Assembly (NCBI RefSeq): GCF_030384665.1 | Contig: NC_083675.1 | Location: 926,001-990,000 of the forward strand | DNA: 64,000 bases | Direction: 5' to 3' | Source: Lodderomyces elongisporus | Taxonomy: Eukaryota > Ascomycota > Pichiomycetes > Serinales > Debaryomycetaceae | Shown: positions 9,359 through 19,700 of the stretch, piece by piece | Layout of the letters: the number at the start of each line of letters is the position of its first letter | How positions within the stretch are numbered: the stretch's first letter is position 1 | Notes under the pieces: model-generated | Databases searched by the model: none | What the model was told of the DNA's origin: nothing | Seen by the model: only the letters and a program-made list of their open reading frames with translations | Program-made: the position numbers and the translations under genes

Positions 9359-12202
9359 ATGAGTGAGAGCGGTTATACATTGATCTATGACCCCAATTCG
9401 GCGAGTAAAGTCTCGGTCAATGAGTTTAAGACGCTCTTGGAGAAAGGAAAAGACGATGTTAAAGTCGACACTATGAAAAAGATCTTAATTGCGATTCTTA
9501 ACGGCGACTCTATGCCCGACTTGCTTATGCATATTATAAGATTTGTAATGCCTTCAAAGAATAAGGAATTGAAGAAATTACTATATCATTATTGGGAAGT
9601 GTGTCCCAAACTCGACGAGTCAGGTAAGATGAGACACGAGATGATTCTTGTGTGCAATGCTATCCAGCGTGACTTGCAACATCCCAACGAATACATTAGA
9701 GGAAACACATTGAGGTACTTGACCAAATTGAAAGAGCCAGAGTTGTTGGAAACTTTAGTGCCAAACGTACGTCAGTGTCTTGAGCACCGTCATGCTTACG
9801 TTCGTAAGAATGCAGTTTTTGCATTGTGGTCCATCTACAAGGTTAGTGACCACTTGTGTCCCGATGCTGATGAGTTAATCTACAGATTTTTGTACGATGA
9901 AAATGATGCTGTTTGCAAAAGAAATGCATTTGTGTGTCTTGGGGACTTGAACAGAGATGCAGCATTGCAGTATATTCAAGATAACGTTAGTGTTATTGAA
10001 ACATTGGATCCGTTATTGCAATTAGCTATTGTTGAATTTATAAAGAGGGACTCGTTGAAGAACCTGGGATTGAAGCAACAATATGCACAATTGGTGACTG
10101 AGATTGTCGAGAGCTCTTCAAATGTTGTTATGTACGAAGCTGCAAACACCTTGACTGTGTTGACATCAGACGCAGCATCGATTCTTCTTGCTGGAAACAA
10201 ATTTGTTGAGTTGGCAACAAAGGAGGCCGACAACAATGTAAAGATTATCACATTGGACAGAATCAGAGATTTGAACAAAGAACACCCAGGTGTATTGCAG
10301 GATTTGTCTTTGGAAATCTTGAGAGTATTGTCCTCACAAGATTTGGATGTGAGAAAGAGGGCCTTGGATGTTACAATGGAATTTATCACATCAAGAAACG
10401 TTGAGGATGTGGTGAAACTTCTCAAGAAGGAGCTTCAAGCAACAAGCACTTCCAACGATGAAAAAAATGCAGAGTACAGGCAATTGCTTATCAATGCAAT
10501 TCACCAATTGGCAATCAAATTCTCAGAAGTTGCAGCCAATGTTATTGATTTGTTATTGGATTCTATTGCAGATTTGAACTCAACCGCCGCATACGAAGTC
10601 ATTACATTTGTCAAGGAAGTTGTTGAGAAGTTCCCCGAGTTGAGAGATACCATTATAAAGAGATTAAACTCTGCATTTCCACACATCAAGAGTGGTAAAG
10701 TGTTTCGTGGCGCTTTATGGGTCATTGGTGAGTATGCTCTTGGAGAACAGCTTTTGCAAGATTCTTGGAAACAGATTAGAGCAAGCATTGGAGAAGTGCC
10801 AATTCTTGCCAGTGAGATTAGAGCGAAAGAACCACAACACGAAAGCGAACAAGGTGAGGACTCCGAAGAACACCACAGGAAGAAAGGCCCCACAGTCTTA
10901 CCTGATGGTACCTATGCAACGGAAACAGCGTTTTCTTCAGAGAGTTACGAAAGTCAAGATAGTGAATCCAAGCCACCACTTAGAAAACATTTACTTGCTG
11001 GTGATTTTTACCTCGGTGCTGTATTATCTTCTACATTGGTTAAATTGATTCTTCGATTACAGGAGTTGAACACACAAGAAAGAATCTTGAACGCTTCAAA
11101 AGCCGAGGCATTGTTAATTATGGTTTCTATAATCAGACTTGGAGAAAGTTCGTTGGTTTCAAAAAAGATCGATGAAGATTCTGCTGATAGAATTGCAACA
11201 TACATCAGGATCTTAAACGATGAAAAAGATGCCAGCTTCATTACTTCCAGTTTCCTTGATGATACAAAAGACGCATTTAAGTCGCAAATCAATGATGCCG
11301 AGGTTAAAAAGGCCGAAGCGGAAGCTAAGGATATGATGGAACATGCCGAGCAAATTGATGACTCCATTGTGTTTAGACAGTTGGATAAGGACAATAGAGC
11401 GGGCACAAAAGCGCTCGATGACATTGCCTCTGCCTCCGGGTCCGATACCAAGAAAGAGAATTTGTCTTCGAGATTGAACAAGATTTTGCAATTGACTGGT
11501 TTCTCAGATCCAATTTACGCAGAGGCGTTTGTCAAAGTTCACCAGTACGATGTAGTACTCGATGTGTTGTTGGTGAACCAAACAACAACCACATTACGAA
11601 ATTTGTCAGTTGAATTTGCTACATTGGGTGACTTGAAGGTGGTTGATAAGCCAACAACGGCAAATATCGGCCCTCATGGTTTTTACAAGATGCAAACTAC
11701 AATCAAAGTTACCTCCGCAGACACCGGTGTGATATTCGGAAACATTGTTTATGACGGACAACACTCTGACGAGTCCACGATTGTGATTTTGAATGATGTC
11801 CATGTTGATATCATGGACTACATTAAACCTGCCACTTGCTCAGAAAGTCAATTCCGTAAGATGTGGAATGAATTTGAGTGGGAGAACAAGATTACCATCA
11901 AATCGCCAATTGGTTCCTTAAGAACCTACCTCGAGGAGTTGATGAAGGGCACGAATATGAAGTGTTTGACGCCAGGTGCAGTGATTGGCGAAGAGTGTCA
12001 ATTCTTATCTGCTAATTTGTATTCACGCTCGACATTTGGCGAAGATGCATTGGCTAATTTATGTATAGAAAAACAGAGTGATGGTCCAATTATCGGACAC
12101 GTGAGAATCAGATCAAAGGGTCAAGGTTTGGCATTGAGTTTGGGTGACAGGGTTGCGTCGATCTCGAAAAAAGGGAAAAACACACCACTTGTAAAAGTTT
12201 AA
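9359..12202 (+). CDS. SEC26: Coatomer (COPI) beta subunit
   Basis: This 947-residue protein matches the beta-COP family in length (about 970 in S. cerevisiae). An N-terminal adaptin-type HEAT-repeat trunk covers roughly residues 15-500, with segments such as HRHAYVRKNAVFALWSIYK and SGKVFRGALWVIGEYAL. An acidic linker lies near 495-540. The C-terminal half carries the beta-coatomer appendage, with VHQYDVVLDVLLVNQTT and SESQFRKMWNEFEWENK. Beta-COP is part of the heptameric coat that buds vesicles from the Golgi for retrieval to the ER, and is essential in yeasts. ATG at 9359 gives the expected N-terminus. One CTG codon in a variable trunk position reads Ser in this clade. The gene converges closely on the next gene, with 99 bp between stops. 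Confidence 0.95.
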   Translation: MSESGYTLIYDPNSASKVSVNEFKTLLEKGKDDVKVDTMKKILIAILNGDSMPDLLMHIIRFVMPSKNKELKKLLYHYWEVCPKLDESGKMRHEMILVCNAIQRDLQHPNEYIRGNTLRYLTKLKEPELLETLVPNVRQCLEHRHAYVRKNAVFALWSIYKVSDHLCPDADELIYRFLYDENDAVCKRNAFVCLGDLNRDAALQYIQDNVSVIETLDPLLQLAIVEFIKRDSLKNLGLKQQYAQLVTEIVESSSNVVMYEAANTLTVLTSDAASILLAGNKFVELATKEADNNVKIITLDRIRDLNKEHPGVLQDLSLEILRVLSSQDLDVRKRALDVTMEFITSRNVEDVVKLLKKELQATSTSNDEKNAEYRQLLINAIHQLAIKFSEVAANVIDLLLDSIADLNSTAAYEVITFVKEVVEKFPELRDTIIKRLNSAFPHIKSGKVFRGALWVIGEYALGEQLLQDSWKQIRASIGEVPILASEIRAKEPQHESEQGEDSEEHHRKKGPTVLPDGTYATETAFSSESYESQDSESKPPLRKHLLAGDFYLGAVLSSTLVKLILRLQELNTQERILNASKAEALLIMVSIIRLGESSLVSKKIDEDSADRIATYIRILNDEKDASFITSSFLDDTKDAFKSQINDAEVKKAEAEAKDMMEHAEQIDDSIVFRQLDKDNRAGTKALDDIASASGSDTKKENLSSRLNKILQLTGFSDPIYAEAFVKVHQYDVVLDVLLVNQTTTTLRNLSVEFATLGDLKVVDKPTTANIGPHGFYKMQTTIKVTSADTGVIFGNIVYDGQHSDESTIVILNDVHVDIMDYIKPATCSESQFRKMWNEFEWENKITIKSPIGSLRTYLEELMKGTNMKCLTPGAVIGEECQFLSANLYSRSTFGEDALANLCIEKQSDGPIIGHVRIRSKGQGLALSLGDRVASISKKGKNTPLVKV

Positions 12203-12243
12203 GTAGCTTTGGTTTACGCAACCATCTACATGCACACATACAA

Positions 12244-12264
12244 TATATATATATATATATATAT
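12244..12264. repeat. (AT)n microsatellite in a convergent 3' region
   Basis: A run of alternating A and T sits in the short gap between SEC26 and the convergent unknown gene. It would lie in both 3' UTRs and may supply the AT-rich efficiency elements that yeast 3' processing uses. Confidence 0.6.
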
Positions 12265-12301
12265 GCCTATATATCACTATTTGTTGAGCAAGTTGATAAA
12301 G

Positions 12302-13306
12302 TTAAAGTATATTTTTCAATTTCAGGTCAGAGTACAAAAATTTGAGTAGTTTATCCAGTGATTCTCTCTTGAGTTCTTCGTTCTCGGAAGTCAGCGATTT
12401 TAAAGCAGGGTCAAGATGAATACCAAAGGCAGGGTTGATAATTTGTTTGCTGCAGTCTGCAATTAATTTCTTTTCAAAGCAAACAAATACAAAGTTAAAT
12501 ATTGCTTGCAAATCGCCTTGAAGAAACACGTCAAAAACCAATCCTGCTTTTGATTTTGATTCTGATTTTGATTGAGTCTCTAATCCTGTCTCAGCCTCTG
12601 TCCCAGCCTCCGTTTCTGCTCTTGATTCCAAAAGGTCGTATAAAGGGTAAGTCAATGGTGCCAGGTCCAAATATTTTATTCCATGCACTGCCTCTGCGCC
12701 ATCTTTGAGTAGCAAATGAAGCTTGTAATTTGATGATTTCAATGTAAATACCTCCAGATGCAAGTTGTTGATTTTCGCATTTAAAAGGTATACTATGTAA
12801 GCGACCGACAAGGCAATGCTTGTACATGTCCCATACAATGTAAGAATTCTATCGATTGCGCCAGGAATTTGCTTAGAAATTACAATATCACGAAGTTGAA
12901 AGCTAGGACCAAGCAATATGTCTTTTAAACTCTCCTGCAGCAGCAGCAGCAGCAGCAGCTTCAGCACAGGCTTCAACAGGGGCCGTAGTATTATATCTGC
13001 TTCTGATGAGCTGATCACAATTGAAATCTGAGATTCGCTATTTTTGGATATTCGCTGCAGCTTAGCTTCAATCTTGGAAAGAAACTGAATCACTTTTTGT
13101 TCATCAACTGATGACTTGGCAGTAGGGGCTTGGAGAATCGCGTTTTTATGGGTTAAGTGAATTGAGGTTTGTTGCGGCAGCTGTACCGGGATGTATGTGT
13201 CATTTAATGGTGATGTGGATTTTAATATGGGTGATGAAGACCCAGGTCGGTCATACAAGGGCCTCTTGCGTTTCTTATTATACCTATTACTGTCACTCGG
13301 AGGCAT
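12302..13306 (-). CDS. Uncharacterised 334-residue protein with a (CTG)7 serine run
   Basis: I do not recognise this protein. The ATG at 13304-13306 is taken as the start; a four-codon TTG extension is ignored. The N-terminus is basic (NKKRKRPLYDR), suggesting nuclear localisation, and is followed by a Pro/Ser-rich region. At 12932-12958 seven consecutive CTG codons lie between Lys and Gln; read as Ser they give a hydrophilic linker, read as Leu an odd hydrophobic plug. The middle and C-terminal thirds look folded and alpha-helical, interrupted by an acidic Glu/Thr/Ser stretch. It shares a divergent promoter with NHP2. No function can be assigned. Confidence 0.75.
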   Translation of the reverse strand: MPPSDSNRYNKKRKRPLYDRPGSSSPILKSTSPLNDTYIPVQLPQQTSIHLTHKNAILQAPTAKSSVDEQKVIQFLSKIEAKLQRISKNSESQISIVISSSEADIILRPLLKPVLKLLLLLLLQESLKDILLGPSFQLRDIVISKQIPGAIDRILTLYGTCTSIALSVAYIVYLLNAKINNLHLEVFTLKSSNYKLHLLLKDGAEAVHGIKYLDLAPLTYPLYDLLESRAETEAGTEAETGLETQSKSESKSKAGLVFDVFLQGDLQAIFNFVFVCFEKKLIADCSKQIINPAFGIHLDPALKSLTSENEELKRESLDKLLKFLYSDLKLKNIL

Positions 13307-13631
13307 GTTGAATAACAATGGGGGTATTAATATCCTTTTGTGAGTATTTTTGTAAAAACCAATAATATGTATATATGTATATGTTTATGTATGTATTGTA
13401 CTGGACGTGTGGATAAGGCTAATTTGTGGTGAGTACTGAATTTTGAAGGTTTGCGCAAAAAAAGCAAAAAAAAAAAATAATAAAAAAAAAAATAATAAAA
13501 AAAAAAAAAGAAAAAGAAAACCGATCGAAGACCCATCGCTAGCTCATTGAAAATTTCAAGTCAAATTAAGATAAACATCTTATTTCGTCACATACTACCA
13601 ACAACACTAAAACGTACACATACAATTAAAA
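13307..13631. promoter_or_regulatory. Divergent promoter region of NHP2 and the unknown gene
   Basis: The 325 bp hold A-rich runs (13458-13519) and TGAAAATTTC at about 13547, which resembles the RRPE element of ribosome-biogenesis promoters. I see no exact PAC box (GCGATGAG). Confidence 0.35.
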
Positions 13632-14132
13632 ATGGGAAGCAGCAGTAAAAAAGAAAGCAAGAAAGACGTCAAGACCAAACTGACAGAAGAGACCACCACG
13701 TCTCCAGATGATAACTACGAAAAAAGAATGCTGGCCATCTTACCATTTGCTCAACCTCTTGCGTCCAAGAAACTTAACAAGAAAATCTTGAAAACAATAA
13801 AGAAGGCATCTAAAGCCAAGCATGTGAAGAGAGGTGTTAAAGAAGTTGTTAAAGCTTTGAGGAAGGGAGAGAAGGGTCTCGTTATAATTGCTGGAGATAT
13901 TAGTCCCGCCGATGTCATCTCACACATTCCAGTTCTCTGTGAAGATAACTCAGTTTCATATATTTTCATTCCATCAAAAGAGGATTTGGGTGGTGCAGGT
14001 GCCACAAAGAGGCCAACATCGTGTGTGATGATTGTGCCTGGCGGAGGAAAAACTAAGAAGAACGCTGATAAGGTGGACGAGTACAGAGAAAGTTACGACG
14101 AAATTGTAAAGGAAATTAGTGCTTCGGCCTAG
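13632..14132 (+). CDS. NHP2: H/ACA snoRNP core protein Nhp2
   Basis: This 166-residue protein is the size of S. cerevisiae Nhp2 (156) with a slightly longer Lys/Ser/Thr-rich N-terminus. The L7Ae/L30e/Gadd45 fold spans about residues 35-150. It shows the RNA-binding signature VKRGVKEVVKALRKGEKGLV, then the core strand IIAGDISPADVISHIPVLCE, and a YIFIPSKEDLGGAGATKRP segment. Nhp2 binds H/ACA guide RNAs together with Cbf5, Nop10 and Gar1 for pseudouridylation of rRNA in the nucleolus. Snu13 and Rpl8 are fold relatives, but the sequence around the RNA-binding loop fits Nhp2. The ATG sits in a good AAAAATGGG context. Confidence 0.95.
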   Translation: MGSSSKKESKKDVKTKLTEETTTSPDDNYEKRMLAILPFAQPLASKKLNKKILKTIKKASKAKHVKRGVKEVVKALRKGEKGLVIIAGDISPADVISHIPVLCEDNSVSYIFIPSKEDLGGAGATKRPTSCVMIVPGGGKTKKNADKVDEYRESYDEIVKEISASA

Positions 14133-14903
14133 AAAACGTTCCACACACAAAGTAGAGAAGAGAAAGAAGAAAAGCGACGAAAGATGTTTGTGGTTAATAT
14201 GCGGAGGTCTGGGTTGCAATGTATAAATTAGAAAAGTTTGTTTTTGTTTTTTTATTTTGAAATTCAATCACCTTTGATATTCTTGGGAATTAACTCTCAA
14301 TGGTGTAGCACAGCAAATGGAAAATGAAAAATGGAAAATTTTAGCATATAAAATGAAAACGTGTTTTATTCTCTTCAATCATCTTATTAATCCATTCCTA
14401 AGAGCCAAGTATCTGTTTGTTCAATATATCGTAGCTACTCTGCAACAGTTGATATTATTTCTCTTTCCAATTCTTTACCAAAAAAATTGTAGCAGAACAA
14501 GACTGTAAAGAGTATATTGTTTCCCTCTTTTTTCCTTTTTTTTTTCTTTTTTTGCTTTTTGCTTTTTGCGCGTGTTTTTATTTTATTTTATTCTTCCATA
14601 TCTTATACATCTCTTTACACTAACAAATATTTGTATTGGTGAATCCCTTTTCTCATACCCGCACAATCTAGCACAATTCACGTTCTGTTATCCCCACACA
14701 GTTCAGCAGGCGCAGCAGCAGGTAATCACAACAGCAAAAACAACCGAAACAAAAAACAACAACAACAACAACAACAAAAACAACAACAACGACAATAAAT
14801 AATTGCACCTCGTTACAAACTTTTTGTCGGTATCAAGATTTCACTCTTCTTCTTTTCTTATCTTTTTTTTTTTCAATTAAAGAATACTGTTTTGAAAATC
14901 TAC
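14133..14903. promoter_or_regulatory. Intergenic region upstream of the MLO2-like gene
   Basis: It contains T-rich tracts (14521-14560 and 14860-14875) and a (CAA)n tract at about 14755-14790. Short frames here are low complexity. No gene is supported. Confidence 0.4.
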
Positions 14904-16523
14904 ATGTCTAGCCCCAACAAAGAATCTCAGAGGAGTGACAGTGACTCCTCCATCACGGCTGTTGACTATATCCAAAAACAGTCAGAGCTTGAAAAAGAAG
15001 CAAGAGAGCTCATGCCATATGAGCCAGACAAATGTACTTATGAAATGGGTGAGCTCCGTCAATCAATTTACGCTTGTTTAACTTGTTCAAAGGAGAATGA
15101 CGAAACTCCAATTGGGATTTGCTATTCTTGTTCAATCCATTGCCATTCTCAACATGAACTTGTTGAGCTATTCACTAAACGTTTGTTTGTTTGTGATTGT
15201 GGAACAACACGAATGTCAAAGACACCAGATGGGGCATGTAAGTTAAGGAGGCAAGCAGGAGACGCAGATTTAAGAGATAGAAGAAACTTGTCTTCAGTTC
15301 CGTCTATTTCAGCCGCAACAAATAGTCAACGCCGACATTCGAGCCTGGTACAATTGGAGGCAGAGGATATACCAAGTAGCTCAAACGTATACAATCAGAA
15401 TTTTCATGGTAGATTTTGTGGGTGCAAACTGCTTTATAACCCACTTGAGGAAACTGGAAACATGCTTCAATGTTACTTTGGATTCGAGTGTGGGGAAGAT
15501 TGGTACCATGACCAATGCATTATGGGGTTTGCTCCAGATACATTTAAAACTAAGGAGAATACGGATGGATCAACGGAAGCTGGTGAGAATATGTTAGATA
15601 AATTGTCTCCAGCAGGGTTGACTGCGGAACAAAAAGAGTATGCATTTGAGGGAGCTCCTAAGGACACTTTTGTCGATACAGTGAATACAATTCAAAACAG
15701 TGAAGAGAGTAACGGCAATGAAGTTGATAAAACTTTTGAAAAGGAAAAAGAAGAAGGCACCAACAATAAGGAGAAGGAGCAAGAGAAGGAGCAAGAGAAG
15801 GAGCAAGAACAAGAGCAAGAGCAGGGGCAAGAACAAGAGCAAGAACAAGAAGATATAGATGACCAGGAAATGATTAAAAAGTTGAAATACTTTCCGCCCT
15901 TGAGTTCATTTGACCAGTTTATATGCTGGCAATGCGTCGCTAAGTTTGCCGCAATATTCAATGAGTTGGAGAAACTTGTACCCCAAATTGTGCATGCAAA
16001 GTTGCCCAGGTTCGAAGGGGTGAAAACTGTTGAGGAATGGCATGAGCTTGCTCAAAAGGATAACGAGCCTATGAGAAAAAGGGTCAAATTAGAGTCACCA
16101 CCAAATACCGCTACCACTGAAAATGAATACGCAGGTAACACCCAAAACCTTAGCTCGTTATTCCTTTCAAACGATTTCAAAGAAAAACTAAAGGAAGTAA
16201 TTCCAAAAGTTGACAAGGACTCAAAACTAGCACAATTTTTACACAATAACAGCTTTCTTTATGACGAAGATCCTATTTACGAACCACCTATGGACCTGTC
16301 GGAAGAGGAGTGGTCCACAACTGTATCTTACTTAGACATGAGTGCAGCCGATGCAATGCACTCTTTACCAAGAAAACAGGCAATAGAAACAATACAAGGA
16401 TACGACAAAATGAGAGCAAAGTTACGCGAGTTTTTCAAACCATTTGCAGAGCAAGGGAAAGTTGTTACTGAAGAGGAAGTAAAAAGCTTTTTTGGAACAA
16501 TTAATAATGGCGACACCAAATAG
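14904..16523 (+). CDS. MLO2/UBR7-like UBR-box and PHD zinc-finger protein
   Basis: This 539-residue protein starts at the ATG at 14904 (an upstream TTG is ignored). A UBR-type zinc finger lies at about residues 44-116, with paired Cys/His in YACLTC, GICYSCSIHCHSQHEL and FVCDCGTTRM. A PHD-like finger begins at about 169 with RFCGCK, MLQCYFGFECGEDWYHDQC, and its last pair is probably ICWQC at about 338. A Glu/Gln/Lys-rich insertion (about 285-320) therefore splits the PHD. This order matches S. pombe Mlo2 and human UBR7, a histone H2B ubiquitin ligase. Whether the yeast protein has ligase activity is unknown. CTG codons at KxLYNP and DxSEEE read better as Ser. The gene converges on PIM1. Confidence 0.8.
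   Translation: MSSPNKESQRSDSDSSITAVDYIQKQSELEKEARELMPYEPDKCTYEMGELRQSIYACLTCSKENDETPIGICYSCSIHCHSQHELVELFTKRLFVCDCGTTRMSKTPDGACKLRRQAGDADLRDRRNLSSVPSISAATNSQRRHSSLVQLEAEDIPSSSNVYNQNFHGRFCGCKLLYNPLEETGNMLQCYFGFECGEDWYHDQCIMGFAPDTFKTKENTDGSTEAGENMLDKLSPAGLTAEQKEYAFEGAPKDTFVDTVNTIQNSEESNGNEVDKTFEKEKEEGTNNKEKEQEKEQEKEQEQEQEQGQEQEQEQEDIDDQEMIKKLKYFPPLSSFDQFICWQCVAKFAAIFNELEKLVPQIVHAKLPRFEGVKTVEEWHELAQKDNEPMRKRVKLESPPNTATTENEYAGNTQNLSSLFLSNDFKEKLKEVIPKVDKDSKLAQFLHNNSFLYDEDPIYEPPMDLSEEEWSTTVSYLDMSAADAMHSLPRKQAIETIQGYDKMRAKLREFFKPFAEQGKVVTEEEVKSFFGTINNGDTK
15765..15852 (+). repeat. GAG/CAA-rich codon repeat (Glu-Gln-Lys run)
   Basis: Imperfect repeats of GAGAAGGAGCAA and GAACAAGAGCAA encode an E/Q/K-rich run inside the PHD region of the MLO2-like protein. 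Confidence 0.8.
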
Positions 16524-16778
16524 GGGAACAAAGGGAAAGACTGGAACGAAATTCGATATAAGCAAACAAAAAGGATATGATAAGAAAAGGTGTAAGAAAT
16601 ATGAGAGAAAAAAACAAACAAACAGACAAGAATCGAGGAAGGAAGGCTGAACCTAGAGTCAGGAAGATATAATAAACAATATAAATATATAATACAAAAA
16701 GAGTATGGCGTGACTATGACTTTGGCATTGCACGTATAATAATAGTAATACAGTCTTCAATATATACATTTACTCAAA

Positions 16779-19700
16779 CTAAACTTTGCTATCCAGTAAT
16801 TGTTGTGTTTTGGCTCTCTTTTTCTCCTCGCGTTTTGCAAATTCTTCTCCCCATACATTATTTCCTTCCTCTTCACTGACGTTGAACAAATTGTCAAATA
16901 CTTCATGGTACCATTCCACCGGAATATAAGTGATGCCTTCTTTAACTTCATCTGGAATCTCCTCCAATTGGTATTCACAATCCTTAGGATAAATAATCTT
17001 GGTGTATCCCGCACGCTTGGCTCCCAAAGTCTTTTCTCTCAATCCCCCAATAGCCAACACTTTACCGGTTAATGTGATCTCACCAGTCATTGCTGTGTCG
17101 TTTGGTAAAGACTTGTTCAAGGCTAAAGAGATCAAAGAGGAGGTAAATGCTATACCAGCAGAAGGGCCATCCTTCGGAATTGCGCCTCCAGGACAATGCA
17201 CATGGATATGCGCAGCCTCAAAGAACCTATTCTCTGGGAACTTCCTCACCAAGTACTGCTTGGCAAAAGAGTAGGCTATGGCAGCAGACTCCTTCATAAC
17301 ATCCTTCAATGAACCAGTAACATCCATACCGTTGTTACCAAGATCGGAACTTATCGAGTCTGTCAATATAGATTCAATGTACAAGGCATCACCGTCTCCA
17401 GAAGTGTTATACGCGAGACCAGTTGCAACACCAGGGTTTAATGTCTCATAGATTCTATCCTTGGTGTAGATTTCGGGACCAACAAAGTCTTTAAGATTCT
17501 CGGTTGTCACTTCAACTTTTATATCATCTGGTAATGCCAATTTGACTGGCCCTTCATCTTCCTCAACCTGATTTTTCTCATTCTCATTCTTGTTTTCATT
17601 TTCATTTTCACTTTCGGTTCTGCTCTTGTTTTCAGTATCGGTCTCTACTTCAGTGTCCTTGTCTTTGTTCTCTTTCGCATCAACATCAGACACCTCTTTG
17701 TCCTTACCTTGATCTTTGGCAATAGGAGCATTTGCAGATGTCACTTGATTTTCTTTATCAAGAATTTCTTTTGTATTTTCTTGACTCTTCTCAACATCAT
17801 CCTTCAAATCCAGCTGTGTTTTTGAGGTATTACTGGTTACTTCTGCTGAATTATCTCCCTTATCTTCCTCTTTCTCCAAACATTCTTTCTTTTCTTTCTC
17901 ATCTTTTTTCATTTCTGCAGCCTCAGTCAGCACATCTTCAATTCTCACATCTGATTCCCTCTCTTCTACTTGCTCGACTATCTTCATAGAAGCCTTACTG
18001 AATATTCTATTAATAAGACTTTTCACGTGTCTCAACCCACTTTCACGGCAATACTTGTCAATCAATCTTGAAATCGTCTCCTTTGGTATATCAACCAAGC
18101 CCTCTTTCAAACCTGCCTTCTTACAAGCATCAGGGATTAAATGTCTCATGGCAATTTCAATCTTCTCATGCTTGGTATAACCATTAACCTCAATAATTTC
18201 CATACGGTCTCTCAAAGCTGGAGGAATCGAGCCGAGGTAATTTGCAGTACAAACAAAAAGAACTTTGGACAAATCAACTTTGACCTCAATGAAGTTATCC
18301 ACAAATGCATTATTTTGTTCTGGATCCAAAATCTCCAAAAACGCACGTGCAGCACCACCATGGGCAGTTGTATCAAGCTTGTCGATCTCATCAATCAACA
18401 TCAAAGGATTTGAAGTCTTTGCATGCACCAAAGCAGAGATGATCCTACCCGGAATGGACGCAACATAAGTTCTACGATGTCCCTTGACATCATGCACATC
18501 TTGAACACCACCCACAGCTATTCTTGTATATTTCCTGTTCAACGCTTCTGCAATTGACTTTGCAATCGAAGTTTTACCTGTACCTGGAGGACCAGCCAAA
18601 CATATGATTTTCCCATTTACCGTTCCCGATACTTTACCAACAGAGATAAACTCTAAAATCCTATCTTTGACATCTTTCAAACCATAATGGTCGCGGTCCA
18701 AAATTTCTCTTGCTTTTTTAACGTTAAAAGAGTCCTTTGAATAAATACCAAATGGTATAGATGTAAGCCAGTCCAAGTATCTTTCCACAGTGTTCAGCTC
18801 AGTATCACTCAGTGTTCCCAATCTCGCTTTTTCAGTCTTGTATGCCTCTAAAGCTTCTTCGGGCATTTTCAATTTCTTTACTCGCTCGTCAAATTTAGCA
18901 GCTTTCGAGTTTTCACCTAAACCTGCAGCTTTTAAAAGCTCTTTTGCAAATTCCTTCACCATTGATTGTGCATATTGTTTCTCCATTCTTTCCCTCATAT
19001 TGGTGATTGCTTGGCGCTTAATCATATCTGCCTCAACTTCGGTCTTTAACAAATTCAACGTCTTTTCCAATTTCTTCTTAACGTCCAATGTTTCAATTAT
19101 ATCCTGGATTTGATCGGGACTACCAGTAACAGATCCACCAATAAAGTCTGCGAGCATCGAGGGAAATTCCAATAATTTCTTACCACCTTCTGTAGCCAAA
19201 GGACTTTGAGGAAGCTCTGCACATAATGATTTAAAGTTCTCTACCAAAGCTCTAATTTCAACGCTATTCTTATCATATGGCTCGTCTTTGAGTGGTTGAA
19301 CTGCAGCATAGGACACGCCAAATTTCTTCAAGTAAGCAGTAGCAAAATCTTTCTGCTCTTCAATATTCTTGCTCTTCACCTCGGGCGTACTCAAATCAAC
19401 CATCTTGACTCTATTTTGAATATAAGCAAGAACAGTTACAGAAGATGCGTCCATGGAAGTAATCTTGTGTATTTGACACAAGGTACCAACATTATGCACA
19501 AAGTCCTTATTCTTGATGATATCTGCATCACTTTCTGGGTGGTTCATATCACGCACGTGAAACAATAAGAAATATGGCTCTCTCTTGTCCACAACTTCCT
19601 TTAAGCATTTAATCACCTCGGGATCTCTAACAACTATTGAGTGATGGTTTCCAGGTAAACCAGGACGATCGCGCATTGGGATTGCCAAAAGTGGACTATA

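Noticed and set aside
12591..12827. Alternative frames inside the 12302-13306 gene and inside SEC26, PIM1, NCL1 and UBP2
   Set aside because: These are shadows of conserved genes on the other frame or strand and contain no family motif.
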